This document shows, piece by piece, positions 36,354 to 46,201 of a stretch of 64,000 nucleotides of DNA. Positions within the stretch are counted from its first letter, which is position 1; the number at the start of each line of letters is the position of its first letter. The notes under the pieces are model-generated. The model saw only the letters and a list, made by a program, of their open reading frames with translations, ran no database searches and was not told where the DNA came from. The stretch is from a virus: positions 62,001 through 126,000 of IMG/VR virus record IMGVR_UViG_3300030333_006551. One strand, 5' to 3'. Both the position numbers and the translations under genes were made by a program.

Positions 36354-36944
36354 ATGAATAGAACAAAAGACACAATCCAGCCTTACGGATTCTTAGAGAT
36401 ATCTAAGATTTATTCTGATGGAACTGAAGAATTAGTATTTGATGAAAGAAACGTCATTACTTCGGGGATGGCAGTAGGGTTATCTCATTTGTTCTCAGCA
36501 TCAGGTGGAACTTCTATTGAAAATTTTCAGATACTCAATTTCCAAGTCGGAGTGTCGGGGGATATAAATACATATGGAGTCTCCAGTTTTAAGCTAGTCT
36601 CTGGGCTGTCGCAAGTTCAGTACGAATCTTCTGGTTCTGAAGCATTTATTGAACTTTTGGCTCCTATAGAAAATGGATCTGTATTAGGAAGTAATAAAGC
36701 TTTTGTTAGGATACCGTTTAACCATGTTGAAAAAGTAACTAAAACTTCTGTCAGGTTTATACTGGTATTAGATAGGTATACTGCTAACGGGGTAGGTGTC
36801 GATCTAAATGAAGTTGGACTATTTATGAGAAATCCTAGAGGTTTAGCTGCTGAATCACCGATCTTAGTTGCATACAGACCATTTACTGCAATAACAAAGA
36901 CTGATGCTTTTGCATTAGTCTTCAAGTGGACTTTACAATTCTAA
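36354..36944 (+). CDS. Stand-alone anchor-domain protein (paralogue of upstream fibre N terminus)
   Basis: A 196-residue protein that aligns over its full length with residues 1-200 of the hydrolase-bearing tail protein. Both have the start (ISKIYSDGTEELVFDERNVI against VTKIYSNGDKELIFDDSNIV), a centre with FQVG or FQLG, DRYTANG or DEDTANG, LFMRNPRG or LFMKNPEG, and a final TFSF/TLQF strand. There is no adhesin part. It might fill an attachment site, act as an adaptor, or be a remnant after loss of a fibre body. The TTTACAATTCTAA end is clean, with no obvious decayed sequence before the next gene. Confidence 0.75.
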   Translation: MNRTKDTIQPYGFLEISKIYSDGTEELVFDERNVITSGMAVGLSHLFSASGGTSIENFQILNFQVGVSGDINTYGVSSFKLVSGLSQVQYESSGSEAFIELLAPIENGSVLGSNKAFVRIPFNHVEKVTKTSVRFILVLDRYTANGVGVDLNEVGLFMRNPRGLAAESPILVAYRPFTAITKTDAFALVFKWTLQF

Positions 36945-36947
36945 ATT

Positions 36948-39900
36948 ATGCCATTTTATCCAGACGATCTCTACACTGTAAGCGCGGGAATAACTCCCAC
37001 CACTTACTGGAACCCATATGTTACCAAGCATGATACTAGTTCCTTCTACAATTGGGAGCAAGATAACCTCCCACTGTACGATTTAGAGGAAAGAACAGAA
37101 TATTTATGGGCTAAAGGAGCAGGGTATGGGGCTTCTGCTGTACCAAGTATGGCGCTGTTAGTGTCTGGAACTAATGAAAGTGCAAATGGTAGAGTATTTA
37201 CCAACCTCCAAACTGCTGTTGATTCACTTCCTAGAGAATTAAGATTCCCAGTGTGTATTGAGGTTGTCGCTTCTGGCGCGTTAGGTTCTTTAAACTTGGA
37301 AGGTATAACCTGTAGCGAAGACGGGGCTTTAGAGATTATTAATAGAGGGTGTGCTAAAGTATATTCTGATCAATTCGGTGGTTTAGGTGCTTTAGCCGCT
37401 GGTGCTACAACTGCTTTCGTATCAGGAACGGGAGCTATAGGTAGAACTTGGAATGTAACTCCTCTAAATGGAGCTAAGTCTTGGCGATATGTATCATCAA
37501 TCGACTTGTCAAGTTATGTGGACAATGTTTGGTCTAGAGTTGAAGAAAATATTGGTGTTTCAATTGCCAATTCAAAACTTAATACTAGACGAATTTTCCA
37601 CAGACACCAAAATGAAGCTAATTTTTCAGGAACAGGAGAGGGAATAAGAGCATTCTTTAGTACCGCTCACCAAAATGACTCAGGGCAAAGGCCTGATAGA
37701 GTCCAGTTTTCTTTACACGAAGCTAGTGGGGGTGATTTCGCTGCACCTAACCCCTGGGCTAAAGGTACAAGTGCTGTTTTTGAGTTATCTGAATACGGAA
37801 TAGCAGGATATACAGAAGGAGTAAGAAAACACAGCGTTAAAGATCTTTCTGTAAAAGTCTTAGATGTCAGCGCAAAAAGCCAGATTGATGATTCACATTT
37901 AGGTAGATCAGCACCTCCTTCTGTTAATACTTTAGCCTTTTCTCAAGTTGCAGGGGGAGTTAATGATCAAGTAGCGGGGTTAGTTTTTGCAAATCATGTA
38001 AGTTCTATTAGAGTTAACAACTGTGATGGCCCCATTTATCTTAGAGGATTTTGCGTTGATGGAGCGAACACAGGAGGTGGAGAAAATGGAACCCCTGTAG
38101 GTAAGTACCTCATTGATAAAGGTGCAGTGGTTGAAAATTCTAATGGTGTTACATTAGAAAATGTTGCCACTACACGATGCAAATTGTATGGAACAGAAAT
38201 TAGAAACTCTAATGTAACTTTAAGTAGGGGATTCTATTCCCACCGCAATTACGAAGTTACGAATAACACTAAGGGGTCTGAGGCTAGAGCAGATAATGAG
38301 ACCGCTGGGCTTCGGGCATTTAACAGTACCGTTTCTGTAAGTGCAGACCTATATGCTTCTGGTGTGGACTTCCTTTTTCACACACAACAAAACTCAGTAG
38401 GCATTCTATTAGAGAATAGTATCTTTGATGCAGGGGCCTCAGGTGATGGCGGAAGGCTTGCAACCAATGTCCATGTTGGGTATAATAACTTCGGTGTTAA
38501 AGCTATCAACTCACATATGGCTTTTGATGGAAGGCTAGATGTATTTAATAATGAATACGGTCTTGATTTAGATAACTCTGTTATTAAAACAGATGAGCTT
38601 ACCGTAGAAAATAGTGAGTATATAGGATTGCGAGCGAATAATTCTCACATTGTATACAATAAGAATTATTCTAATGATACATTCAGCGACTTAGTTGAAA
38701 ACTCAAAAGGTGTCCGTTTCTCACAAACCTTTTTCAGGCAGAATGGGCAACATTTAGTCCTTGATTCTAATAGTAGTTTCGGTTATGATGATTCTACAAA
38801 TATTAGATCTTCTAATAACAACCGTCCCCAAAGGTTTGGATTGATGCGAATGGTACAGTCCCATGGTGTTTTAAACCGAGGTGCAAAGAATACATCGCTT
38901 CCTGCGGTTGAAGTTAATCAATCTAAAGCGGACTTAATCCATTGTAGATTAGATGTAAGTGGTATGTTAGGTTTACATCCAACTAAAGGCTCCGCTGTTT
39001 TAGCTCAGAATAATTCTGAAGTTAAATTCTTAGGTACTGGCTCAGGAACTACTATGGTTATTGGTCCCCCAGACCTTGCAAAGCAGTTGCATAATGCAGG
39101 GATCGCAGCAGATAATAATTCTAAGGTTTCTTTCCGAGGCCCAACTGTTATCGCTCAATTCGGTGTAGATGTTTTAGCTGATAATAATTCAGTTATGGAG
39201 TTCTGTCCTCATAAAAAAGGCAGTGGTGAATTAGATGTAAGTGGGTTTACTTTAACTAACCCTTTAAACCATACAGCGGTTGAGCTACACTCAACCAGGG
39301 CATGTCTTGTTGCTGATAATAACTCAGTAATCAACATGGAAAATTTGGGTGATTTCAACGCTTTTTGGGATGTCTCAGGCGATAGTATATACGGCGATGG
39401 CGTAGATTTTGACAACGATAATAGCCCCTCTTCATTATATTCAAGAGGTTCTATGCAGTTCTTCCCTAATCCAGCCGATGCTATAACCAACTCGATTGAT
39501 AGTGGAAGTAGACAGAACATCGCTTCAGCACTCCCTGATACTGTTGCAGGAGATAGAATCAAAAATGCGAATATGAAAGGAAATGATACACTTTATCAAG
39601 TACTCAATCCTTTTGGAGCAGATTCAAGTGCCATAACTAAGATTAGTGTCTCGCTAGGAGGCTATTGTGTTCGTGCTTTAGGTGGGAGTCAAGTTAATGT
39701 TAAAAATGTCCACTTCCCATGTGGTGGACCAATTGCAAACGGAACCTATTTCGACCCAACTAAATCAGAATCCTATGCTATTGAGCCTAAGTCAGGTAAT
39801 AACAACCTTCTTATTTGGAACATCGCAGATTCCTCAAGGCTAAACGCTTCATATATTAGTGTAAGTGGAAACCATCCTGCTAAAGCTGATTATCATGGTC

Positions 39901-40745
39901 CTAGAGCAGTGTACTTCTCAGGGGAATCATATAATGAGTTTGCCAGTGGAACAATTACTGATAATACATCCACAAGCGCAGTAGCTTATGGAGCAGAATA
40001 TAATCCAGAGACAGGTCGAATTGCTGTTTGCGATTTGTATGGTTTAGGTGTTCAGGTTTCTGATGTTGATGGACTTCGTTGGGGTGACGATGAGGCCACT
40101 GGAGCAGTAATTCTTAGTGGAATTTCTCAGGCTGTGCATAATAATAGTACCACCATAGGTATGACTAGTTACCAAAATAAAGGTCCCTTTAGATTATACT
40201 TTAGTGTTGATCCCGCAATAAAACATGTTGGTTACGCCTCTGGCAATCTTAATGGGGCTGTACCTGAGGGAGGAGTCTACCCTTATCACTTTAATGATAA
40301 CAGACCTTATCAGCATTTATCACAAGGATATAGTTTATCAGGACCAGCAGGAGTGTCACAGGATTTAGGTTGGAGGATTGATAATGTAAGCTCGACTGGA
40401 TACCAACATCTTCTTCTTTCTAGTACTCCAGACGGTGCGATCAATCAATACGAAAATGTTAATGATGATCACTTCAATGGTTTGGCATTATCAGGATATT
40501 ACAGATCCAAGGACTTCGGGCCACAGCATACCCCCTATAATATTATGCTTGATGAGTCAGCAGCTAACACCTTTGCTAATGCTAAGAACGCTGCGTTCAG
40601 AGCCGTAGGAGATAGAGGTGGTCCAAAGGTGACTATATACAGTTCACATGACACTTCTGGTGGAGAGATGGAGACACCTACCACAAACCAGTTGGGTATA
40701 GGATTCAGATCATCTAACATCTTTGATCTAGGGAAAGGAAACTAA
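36948..40745 (+). CDS. Large beta-helix virion protein (fibre or tailspike-like)
   Basis: A 1265-residue structural protein. The N terminus has the motif YNWEQDNLPLYDLEERTEYLW, also found in the next protein, and probably mediates assembly on the baseplate. From about residue 350 to 880 the sequence has a repeating beta-helix pattern with Asn ladders: LENSIFDAG, VKAINSHMAF, LDLDNSVIKT, LRANNSHIVY, LAQNNSEVKF, AADNNSKVSF, LADNNSVMEF and VADNNSVINM. This is the pectate-lyase-like right-handed helix used in tailspikes. The C-terminal 350 residues are a different beta-rich region. Enzymatic residues are not evident, so binding is more certain than cleavage. Confidence 0.7.
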   Translation: MPFYPDDLYTVSAGITPTTYWNPYVTKHDTSSFYNWEQDNLPLYDLEERTEYLWAKGAGYGASAVPSMALLVSGTNESANGRVFTNLQTAVDSLPRELRFPVCIEVVASGALGSLNLEGITCSEDGALEIINRGCAKVYSDQFGGLGALAAGATTAFVSGTGAIGRTWNVTPLNGAKSWRYVSSIDLSSYVDNVWSRVEENIGVSIANSKLNTRRIFHRHQNEANFSGTGEGIRAFFSTAHQNDSGQRPDRVQFSLHEASGGDFAAPNPWAKGTSAVFELSEYGIAGYTEGVRKHSVKDLSVKVLDVSAKSQIDDSHLGRSAPPSVNTLAFSQVAGGVNDQVAGLVFANHVSSIRVNNCDGPIYLRGFCVDGANTGGGENGTPVGKYLIDKGAVVENSNGVTLENVATTRCKLYGTEIRNSNVTLSRGFYSHRNYEVTNNTKGSEARADNETAGLRAFNSTVSVSADLYASGVDFLFHTQQNSVGILLENSIFDAGASGDGGRLATNVHVGYNNFGVKAINSHMAFDGRLDVFNNEYGLDLDNSVIKTDELTVENSEYIGLRANNSHIVYNKNYSNDTFSDLVENSKGVRFSQTFFRQNGQHLVLDSNSSFGYDDSTNIRSSNNNRPQRFGLMRMVQSHGVLNRGAKNTSLPAVEVNQSKADLIHCRLDVSGMLGLHPTKGSAVLAQNNSEVKFLGTGSGTTMVIGPPDLAKQLHNAGIAADNNSKVSFRGPTVIAQFGVDVLADNNSVMEFCPHKKGSGELDVSGFTLTNPLNHTAVELHSTRACLVADNNSVINMENLGDFNAFWDVSGDSIYGDGVDFDNDNSPSSLYSRGSMQFFPNPADAITNSIDSGSRQNIASALPDTVAGDRIKNANMKGNDTLYQVLNPFGADSSAITKISVSLGGYCVRALGGSQVNVKNVHFPCGGPIANGTYFDPTKSESYAIEPKSGNNNLLIWNIADSSRLNASYISVSGNHPAKADYHGPRAVYFSGESYNEFASGTITDNTSTSAVAYGAEYNPETGRIAVCDLYGLGVQVSDVDGLRWGDDEATGAVILSGISQAVHNNSTTIGMTSYQNKGPFRLYFSVDPAIKHVGYASGNLNGAVPEGGVYPYHFNDNRPYQHLSQGYSLSGPAGVSQDLGWRIDNVSSTGYQHLLLSSTPDGAINQYENVNDDHFNGLALSGYYRSKDFGPQHTPYNIMLDESAANTFANAKNAAFRAVGDRGGPKVTIYSSHDTSGGEMETPTTNQLGIGFRSSNIFDLGKGN

Positions 40746-43007
40746 ATGGCATACAACGGTAATAATAGTGGAAATGGAAATGGTAATGGTACGGGATCTT
40801 CGTACACTGGCGATTCTAATTTAGAGTTTAATTTTACAGAAAGTCCTTATAAATTTACCGATCCTGTTCGTTACTACAAATCAAACGATCCCTACTATTG
40901 GGAAGTTGACAACATCCCACTTAAGCAACTTCAAGAAAACTGCTTATGGCTTAGAGACCAAATTCAGAATGGCACGGGTACTGGAGGAAGCACGGGTGGG
41001 ACAACCACTAACGGTATTAACAGGGCAGACTTTAACGAACTTAAGCCATATGTAATTGGTACAGATAGGATTGTACGAGTTAGGCCTGGAAACTTTACTG
41101 CAAGAGTTAACGATGCCTATGGATTACAAAATTACATAAGCACTTTACAGGGTGAAGGACCAAACTTGCAGGCTCCTGAGTATGATCCTGATGTTCCTGG
41201 ATCTCAAGATCTTGAAAGATTACTCCCCACAAAATACCTCCTTACTCTTCCTCAGGAGACCCTACACAAGCTTATTGGTAATTTTACCGTAAATGCAGGT
41301 ACTCCTAGTTTAGCGGGGTTAGGGTTCAACGGTTTATACGATTATTACCGTATATTTAATACTACATTGGAAGAAGGGTATAATCTCCGATATCAAATAG
41401 GAGAGGCTCCTAATAGAATTCCAGGTTTAAAGACTTCTGTATGGAAATACGCAACAACTAGCTCTGATACTCTTTTGTCTCAAAAGTTATCTATGGAGTT
41501 TACTAAGAGATGGAAGGGTGTAGCTAGAACAGCGGTAGTTAATGTACCTCAGGAATTAGCTATTGATATCCCAGCGTTCGATTCGGCTGATTTTATGGAT
41601 AATTCAACTGATGCTTCCCCTAATTATCGTATTGATTTAGTTTTCTTATACACTCACCCTGTAGATTCGAAAAGAACTAGAATAGGTAACAGAGACGGAA
41701 TAACAACAATAACGGCTCCAAAGTTAGGGTTAGTTAAAGGTGCTGGATTAATTCTTAAGAAAAAAGATAGTGCTGGTGTTTTAACCGATGTTGCCCCAGG
41801 TGATATAGGTAACGAAGCTGCGAATGATACAGTAGAGTATGTTCTTGATGAGCGAAATCCAGGGAGTAATGATGTTTCAAAAAGTTTACTTTCTCCCATA
41901 GTAGATCACTGGGACACAGAATTAACTACCATCCCTAACGGTTCAATTACTTTTAGAGGAAGCTTCCCATCACCTGATGACTTAATGAATTTAGCCCCTC
42001 TGTTAGCTGATAATCTTGTAGACACTGATATTAGATTGGTTGGACAATCAGTTTTGCCAATATGTTATGTGTTCTCACAGAGCGGACAAGAAACACAAAC
42101 TTTATCTATGGATCATATCGTTGATATCCGTCCTTTCTTTAGGACTGCTGAGTTAGCGTATAATGAACGAGCAGGTATCGCTGCTGCGGTTCCTCAATTA
42201 TCTATGGTTAACCCTGCGGTCGGAAAACGCCAATTACAAGAGTATGCTAGGAATATAGAAGCGACAATAGTGGAAAGATATGATCAGAAAATTTCGGAAT
42301 TAACGGCTTTGGTAAATACTGCAACAAACCCAAATAAGCCTCAGTTCTATAGTAAGATTATTAATTCTTCTTGGCCTAATGAAGATAAACTTTCAAGAGA
42401 TGGGTATTTAATATTAAAACATACAGGTGCAGGAACTTCTATGCCAATAGCTTTTAGTGATGCTAACCCACAGAGAACAATATTATATAATGATAATAAT
42501 GAGATTTATATAGCAGATCAAGGTACGATTGCTTTAAAACGAGGCATCTATAAAATTGATTGTTTTATAAATCCTATCTGGAGTAGAGAACGAGATTCAG
42601 AGGGCATTCAATCCTCTAAAATGATGGATGCCAAGCTACATCTTTGGCGAAAGCCTGGTGGAGGGCCACTTAGTATTGATAATACTTCTTGGGATAGGTT
42701 TGAGGGAACTAGTGATAACTATGGAGATCACGGTACTATGGGCGAAGGAAGCTGGTGGGCTCCTCCAATTGAGGGCTCTTTAAATCGGATTGTCAATTTC
42801 GAAAATCACGGTAAAACTATAGGAGGCACTATTATCGCTCATGTTGTGCCTCCACCAGAGGAAGATTCCGTAGATTATCAGGTTAGGTTGTCCCAAGAAG
42901 GGCTCGTATATGAAGATTCAGATGGAGACCCAGGCAACCAGAGAGAGAGCCAAGATCTTATAGTTGAAGGTAGTTTTAGTATCACTAAGTTAGCAGATAT
43001 TGAATAA
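40746..43007 (+). CDS. Virion structural protein with conserved WEVDN-IPL motif
   Basis: A 753-residue protein beginning with a Gly/Asn/Ser-rich low-complexity stretch. The motif YYWEVDNIPLKQLQENCLWL at about residues 55-74 is shared with the preceding protein and is a pattern I associate with structural proteins of T4-like marine phages. A Gly/Thr linker (GTGTGGSTGGTTTNG) follows. The rest is mixed alpha/beta with a helical part at about 480-530. It directly follows the beta-helix gene. Probably a baseplate peripheral or fibre-attachment component. Confidence 0.65.
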   Translation: MAYNGNNSGNGNGNGTGSSYTGDSNLEFNFTESPYKFTDPVRYYKSNDPYYWEVDNIPLKQLQENCLWLRDQIQNGTGTGGSTGGTTTNGINRADFNELKPYVIGTDRIVRVRPGNFTARVNDAYGLQNYISTLQGEGPNLQAPEYDPDVPGSQDLERLLPTKYLLTLPQETLHKLIGNFTVNAGTPSLAGLGFNGLYDYYRIFNTTLEEGYNLRYQIGEAPNRIPGLKTSVWKYATTSSDTLLSQKLSMEFTKRWKGVARTAVVNVPQELAIDIPAFDSADFMDNSTDASPNYRIDLVFLYTHPVDSKRTRIGNRDGITTITAPKLGLVKGAGLILKKKDSAGVLTDVAPGDIGNEAANDTVEYVLDERNPGSNDVSKSLLSPIVDHWDTELTTIPNGSITFRGSFPSPDDLMNLAPLLADNLVDTDIRLVGQSVLPICYVFSQSGQETQTLSMDHIVDIRPFFRTAELAYNERAGIAAAVPQLSMVNPAVGKRQLQEYARNIEATIVERYDQKISELTALVNTATNPNKPQFYSKIINSSWPNEDKLSRDGYLILKHTGAGTSMPIAFSDANPQRTILYNDNNEIYIADQGTIALKRGIYKIDCFINPIWSRERDSEGIQSSKMMDAKLHLWRKPGGGPLSIDNTSWDRFEGTSDNYGDHGTMGEGSWWAPPIEGSLNRIVNFENHGKTIGGTIIAHVVPPPEEDSVDYQVRLSQEGLVYEDSDGDPGNQRESQDLIVEGSFSITKLADIE

Positions 43008-43010
43008 ATT

Positions 43011-44867
43011 ATGGTTTATAATAGGCCACAAGGAACCTATAAGTTTACTCCCGCGCCCTTAGATGGAATTAGAACCACTAAATCAGTGATTCCATCTGCG
43101 GATAGATACTCTTTTACTGGAAGATCAAGTGTATTTGATGAAAGATATGAGTGGCCTGGGCACGGGTATCGGGATGTTATCTCAAAAAAAGAAGCGAATC
43201 TTCCCGTAGCGTATGATTGGTATAACATAAAAGATGTTTTCTCTAGTAAGGTTCATGAAAGTATCTCAGAGATAATACGGTTAAACACTGAAGTAGGCAC
43301 CTACAATCCATATCCATATGGGGACATCTCTTTAAGTATTATTGAACAGAGTCTAGCTGATGACTTGAAAATTAGTTTAGAAAAGATTGAAACTTTAGAC
43401 GGTAACTCAGCTAAAAGGAACTTCCTAGCAACTATTCAAAATCTTTTAGTAAGAAATGAATTGAAGTACTTTAATTCTAATTATATAAAAAGATTAGGCA
43501 ACACTCATGCATTTAACAACGCTCCAAAGTATGCTACTAATAATTTAATTAAGGATGAGAATATAGCATATAAGATTGCAAAAGAAGATTCAGCAGACCT
43601 AGACTATACAAAGTATTCAGGTGTTCTATCTGATAGGTTAAAGTACTGGAGAACCATTCCTGCCGATGTTAATAAAAAGCTTGTTGTATTAAAAGAAGAT
43701 GGGACAGAGCATAGTTTCACAATAGCCACAGATGACACGCTACATGTTGAAGACTCAGGAAAAACTGTTAACAAAGTGCCCTACGAGGCTGGTGATCATA
43801 TTTTAGTTAACTCCTCTATAGTTAAACTAACATCAGACATAAGCAAGGCTAAAGTCCCAACACTCCTTGATTCAGAAAAAATATTTAATTTGTTGCGTGA
43901 AGACTCTTCAATAACTATTAAGGTTGCTACTACGGAAACAGATAATATAGAAACTACATACACTACCGCTACAGGTAGAGACTCATATATTGTTCTTAAT
44001 TTGGACACAACATCTGTTAGTGATTTAGAGTCGAATACCTCTTTAATTAGGTCTACAACGGCTACTTATAATACAACTACCACTATTGACACAGATTTAG
44101 AGAGAAAAGCTTTCCCTAATGCTGTTTTTTATGTTCTACATGATGACCCCATCATTGATTATCTGATTGATAAAGAGCAAGCTACAGTAACTTTCTCTGA
44201 TTTTTCTACTCATTTTTTTAACAATATAGATGAAAAAACCTATCCACGGTGCATTCCTCAACATATAGTTATTGTTCCCACGGATAAAACAGAGTATACT
44301 CCTTTTCATGGTAGGTCTAAAATGGGAGTTTATGGTACTAGATCTCTCAAATTTATTCCCCACCTGGACAATGATGTACAAGATTCAGATGTTAATTGCT
44401 CCCATCTAACCCACAACGCCACAACAAATACCTACACTTTTAACACGGCAGCGTTTCCAAATTCAACTTATTATAAAAAAGGTAGTGAAACTTTACCTAG
44501 AACACCAGGACCGCTCTATAAAGCATTAACAGTTATGAAAAGTTTAAATACTTCCTATGGTACTTTACCTTCTGTTACTCCCTTTGTTGAATTGTTTTAT
44601 CGCTTAACCCCTTCCCAGCTCCATTCTTTAAGACTAGATGTTGAAAATTATAAAACTTTTTTATCTAAACTTAGGTTGCAAACGCTTTCGAGTTCAACAA
44701 GCGTATCAGAAACTTTTCCAAAAATGGGTCATGTTAGTCGGGATAAGTATACCACATTATTAACTTATGTGGGCGCTACTGAAACATACCCCAAACTTTC
44801 TGTTTATAAAAATCTAATAAACAAGAGTCATGCACCTATTTACTTGGAAGGATATCCCTATGAGTAG
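43011..44867 (+). CDS. Unknown baseplate-region structural protein
   Basis: A 618-residue protein without a recognised domain. The N-terminal 240 residues contain helical segments (VHESISEIIRLNTEVG, DLKISLEKIETLDGN, ATIQNLLVRNELKYF) and a Tyr-rich start. Residues 240-370 are Thr/Asp-rich strands. The end is mixed. It lies between the fibre genes and the PAAR gene, which overlaps it by 8 bases, so a baseplate or wedge-tip role is likely by context. Confidence 0.65.
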   Translation: MVYNRPQGTYKFTPAPLDGIRTTKSVIPSADRYSFTGRSSVFDERYEWPGHGYRDVISKKEANLPVAYDWYNIKDVFSSKVHESISEIIRLNTEVGTYNPYPYGDISLSIIEQSLADDLKISLEKIETLDGNSAKRNFLATIQNLLVRNELKYFNSNYIKRLGNTHAFNNAPKYATNNLIKDENIAYKIAKEDSADLDYTKYSGVLSDRLKYWRTIPADVNKKLVVLKEDGTEHSFTIATDDTLHVEDSGKTVNKVPYEAGDHILVNSSIVKLTSDISKAKVPTLLDSEKIFNLLREDSSITIKVATTETDNIETTYTTATGRDSYIVLNLDTTSVSDLESNTSLIRSTTATYNTTTTIDTDLERKAFPNAVFYVLHDDPIIDYLIDKEQATVTFSDFSTHFFNNIDEKTYPRCIPQHIVIVPTDKTEYTPFHGRSKMGVYGTRSLKFIPHLDNDVQDSDVNCSHLTHNATTNTYTFNTAAFPNSTYYKKGSETLPRTPGPLYKALTVMKSLNTSYGTLPSVTPFVELFYRLTPSQLHSLRLDVENYKTFLSKLRLQTLSSSTSVSETFPKMGHVSRDKYTTLLTYVGATETYPKLSVYKNLINKSHAPIYLEGYPYE

Positions 44868-45282
44868 TAAAGTAGGAAGACATAACGCAGCAGATACAGG
44901 GACAACTACTGCTGCTGGAGGATCTAAGTGCATGCATGACCATGTAGTGGAAACAGGATATTCGATTGTGCCTGATGATTATACAACAACCTTACAAAAT
45001 GCAGGAAGTGACCAAGGTGCAGCTACGGTCCTGGTTAACGGATTTAGGGGCGCAGTTGCAGGAACCCAGGCTACTGGATCTTTAGGAGATACTGATTGTG
45101 TTTTAGGAGATGATAGCCCAGGAAATACTAGTGAAGACCATACACCTTCTTGGGCTACTGAGGGCTCTGCAACGGTATTCTTTGAGGACAGGCCAGTACA
45201 TAGGGTAGGAGACAAAGGGACAAACCCAGGAGATAGTACTTATATTTTGAGTGATGGATCACCAAATGTCTTTGCTGGGTGA
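44860..45282 (+). CDS. PAAR-type spike tip protein
   Basis: A 140-residue PAAR-like protein, which would sharpen the tip of the gp5-type needle, as gp5.4 does in T4. The C-terminal part carries PAAR signatures: SATVFFEDRPVHRVGDKG and SDGSPNVFAG. An N-terminal GGSKCMHDHV segment supplies Cys and His residues that could ligate a metal. The start at ATG 44860 has GGAAGG in front and overlaps the upstream stop by eight bases; an earlier start at 44830 would overlap the upstream gene more and lacks such a site. Confidence 0.82.
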   Translation: MSSKVGRHNAADTGTTTAAGGSKCMHDHVVETGYSIVPDDYTTTLQNAGSDQGAATVLVNGFRGAVAGTQATGSLGDTDCVLGDDSPGNTSEDHTPSWATEGSATVFFEDRPVHRVGDKGTNPGDSTYILSDGSPNVFAG

Positions 45283-45311
45283 CAAAAACTAAATTTTTAT
45301 TTACACTACAT

Positions 45312-45345
45312 AATATAACCTCTAAATAAATGTAGAGGTTATATT
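45312..45345 (+). repeat. Perfect 13-bp inverted repeat with TAAATA in its arm/loop
   Basis: Arms 45312-45324 and 45333-45345 are perfect complements, with an 8-base loop. It lies in the 92-base gap between PAAR and the head genes. There is no T-run after it, so it is not a standard terminator. It could be an RNA-stabilising or processing hairpin, or a protein site. Confidence 0.85.
45323..45328 (+). promoter_or_regulatory. Candidate late promoter core TAAATA before head genes
   Basis: TAAATA lies across the arm end and loop of the 13-bp inverted repeat, 46 bases before the ATG at 45375. It is a weak match to the T4 late promoter and is listed because similar cores stand before other late operons here. 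Confidence 0.25.
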
Positions 45346-45374
45346 CTAACCTAATTCTAATTGAGGAAAAAACA

Positions 45375-45728
45375 ATGGATTTTAACACACAAGTAACTGA
45401 TGAGTTTATCAAGCAACTCTGCGAAGAAGAGTCTTGGGCAAAAGCAAATATCAAGGTAGCAAAAATTGAAGAGGCTACTGAAGAGGCAACCGAAGAAGTT
45501 GCACAAGTTTCTGAGGCTACTGAGGTCGTTGAGGAAGCCGCTGAAGAGGTTTCTGAAGAGGAAGTTTCCTTCTCTCTTGAAGATCTTGAGTATGTTCTTG
45601 ATAACCTTGAAGATGACGCTCTCCTTGAGCATGCCTCAAATATGCTCGAACTCTTCGATGCCGCAGAAGAGTACCTTCTAAATGAAGGTGATGAGGACGA
45701 AGAGGAAGAGGAAGAAGAAGCAGAATGA
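45375..45728 (+). CDS. Acidic prohead core protein, gp67-like candidate
   Basis: A 117-residue, extremely acidic protein. After a short N-terminal helix come Glu/Ala/Val repeats (EEATEEATEEVAQVSEATEV), then a helical block (SLEDLEYVLDNLEDDALLEH), and a final run of Glu. Small acidic core proteins that are cleaved to internal peptides by gp21 are encoded between portal and protease in T4 (gp67). Here the portal is far away, but the gene still precedes the protease. The repeat composition makes any homology claim weak; the assignment rests on charge, size and position. Confidence 0.6.
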   Translation: MDFNTQVTDEFIKQLCEEESWAKANIKVAKIEEATEEATEEVAQVSEATEVVEEAAEEVSEEEVSFSLEDLEYVLDNLEDDALLEHASNMLELFDAAEEYLLNEGDEDEEEEEEEAE

Positions 45729-46201
45729 GTTCGGTAGAGTCCATAGGGGACTTTGCTTTAAACTTAATTGAGCAGGAACTAGAAAGTCCCACTCCAACCT
45801 CCAGAAATCCTTTTACTGGCGTTCAAGCAGAGAAAGGGCAAGCTGATATTAGTGACATAGAAGTCCCTAGTAACATGCGAAACCAGATTCTTAACGAATC
45901 TTTTTCTGTTGAAGCTCCACAAGAGCCAGAAGAAAAACCAGAAGTAGAAGAAATTCCTGAAATTGAGATTTCTACACCTGAAGAACCTCAAATATTGCAC
46001 GAACATGCTGCATTAGTTGAGCGTTTTGAAGGTGCAGTTAGGGAGTTAACTTCTGTTCTTCGTGAAATGACAGGCTCTGGTTTTGTTGGTGGGGAAGCAA
46101 AAACTACAGTCGGTCGGATTTCTCCTAATTTCGCAGGTACTCCTAAAAAGTCACGAAAAAGTAGAAGGAAGGACCTCTTAAATATTTTAGGAAAAAAATG
46201 A
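45725..46201 (+). CDS. Prohead core-type protein, gp68-like candidate
   Basis: A 158-residue protein with an acidic middle (EEKPEVEEIPEIEISTPEEP), a helix (ALVERFEGAVRELTSVLREM), and a basic C terminus (KKSRKSRRKDLLNILGKK). The motif VPSNMRNQILNESF sits at about residues 49-62. The start overlaps the acidic gene and the stop overlaps the next start (ATGA). Position between a gp67-like protein and the protease is that of T4 gp68, but the sequence alone does not prove it. Confidence 0.55.
   Translation: MSSVESIGDFALNLIEQELESPTPTSRNPFTGVQAEKGQADISDIEVPSNMRNQILNESFSVEAPQEPEEKPEVEEIPEIEISTPEEPQILHEHAALVERFEGAVRELTSVLREMTGSGFVGGEAKTTVGRISPNFAGTPKKSRKSRRKDLLNILGKK

Noticed and set aside
45357-45792. 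Minus-strand frames opposite the acidic core gene
   Set aside because: Leu/Arg/Phe-rich shadows of a Glu-rich gene.
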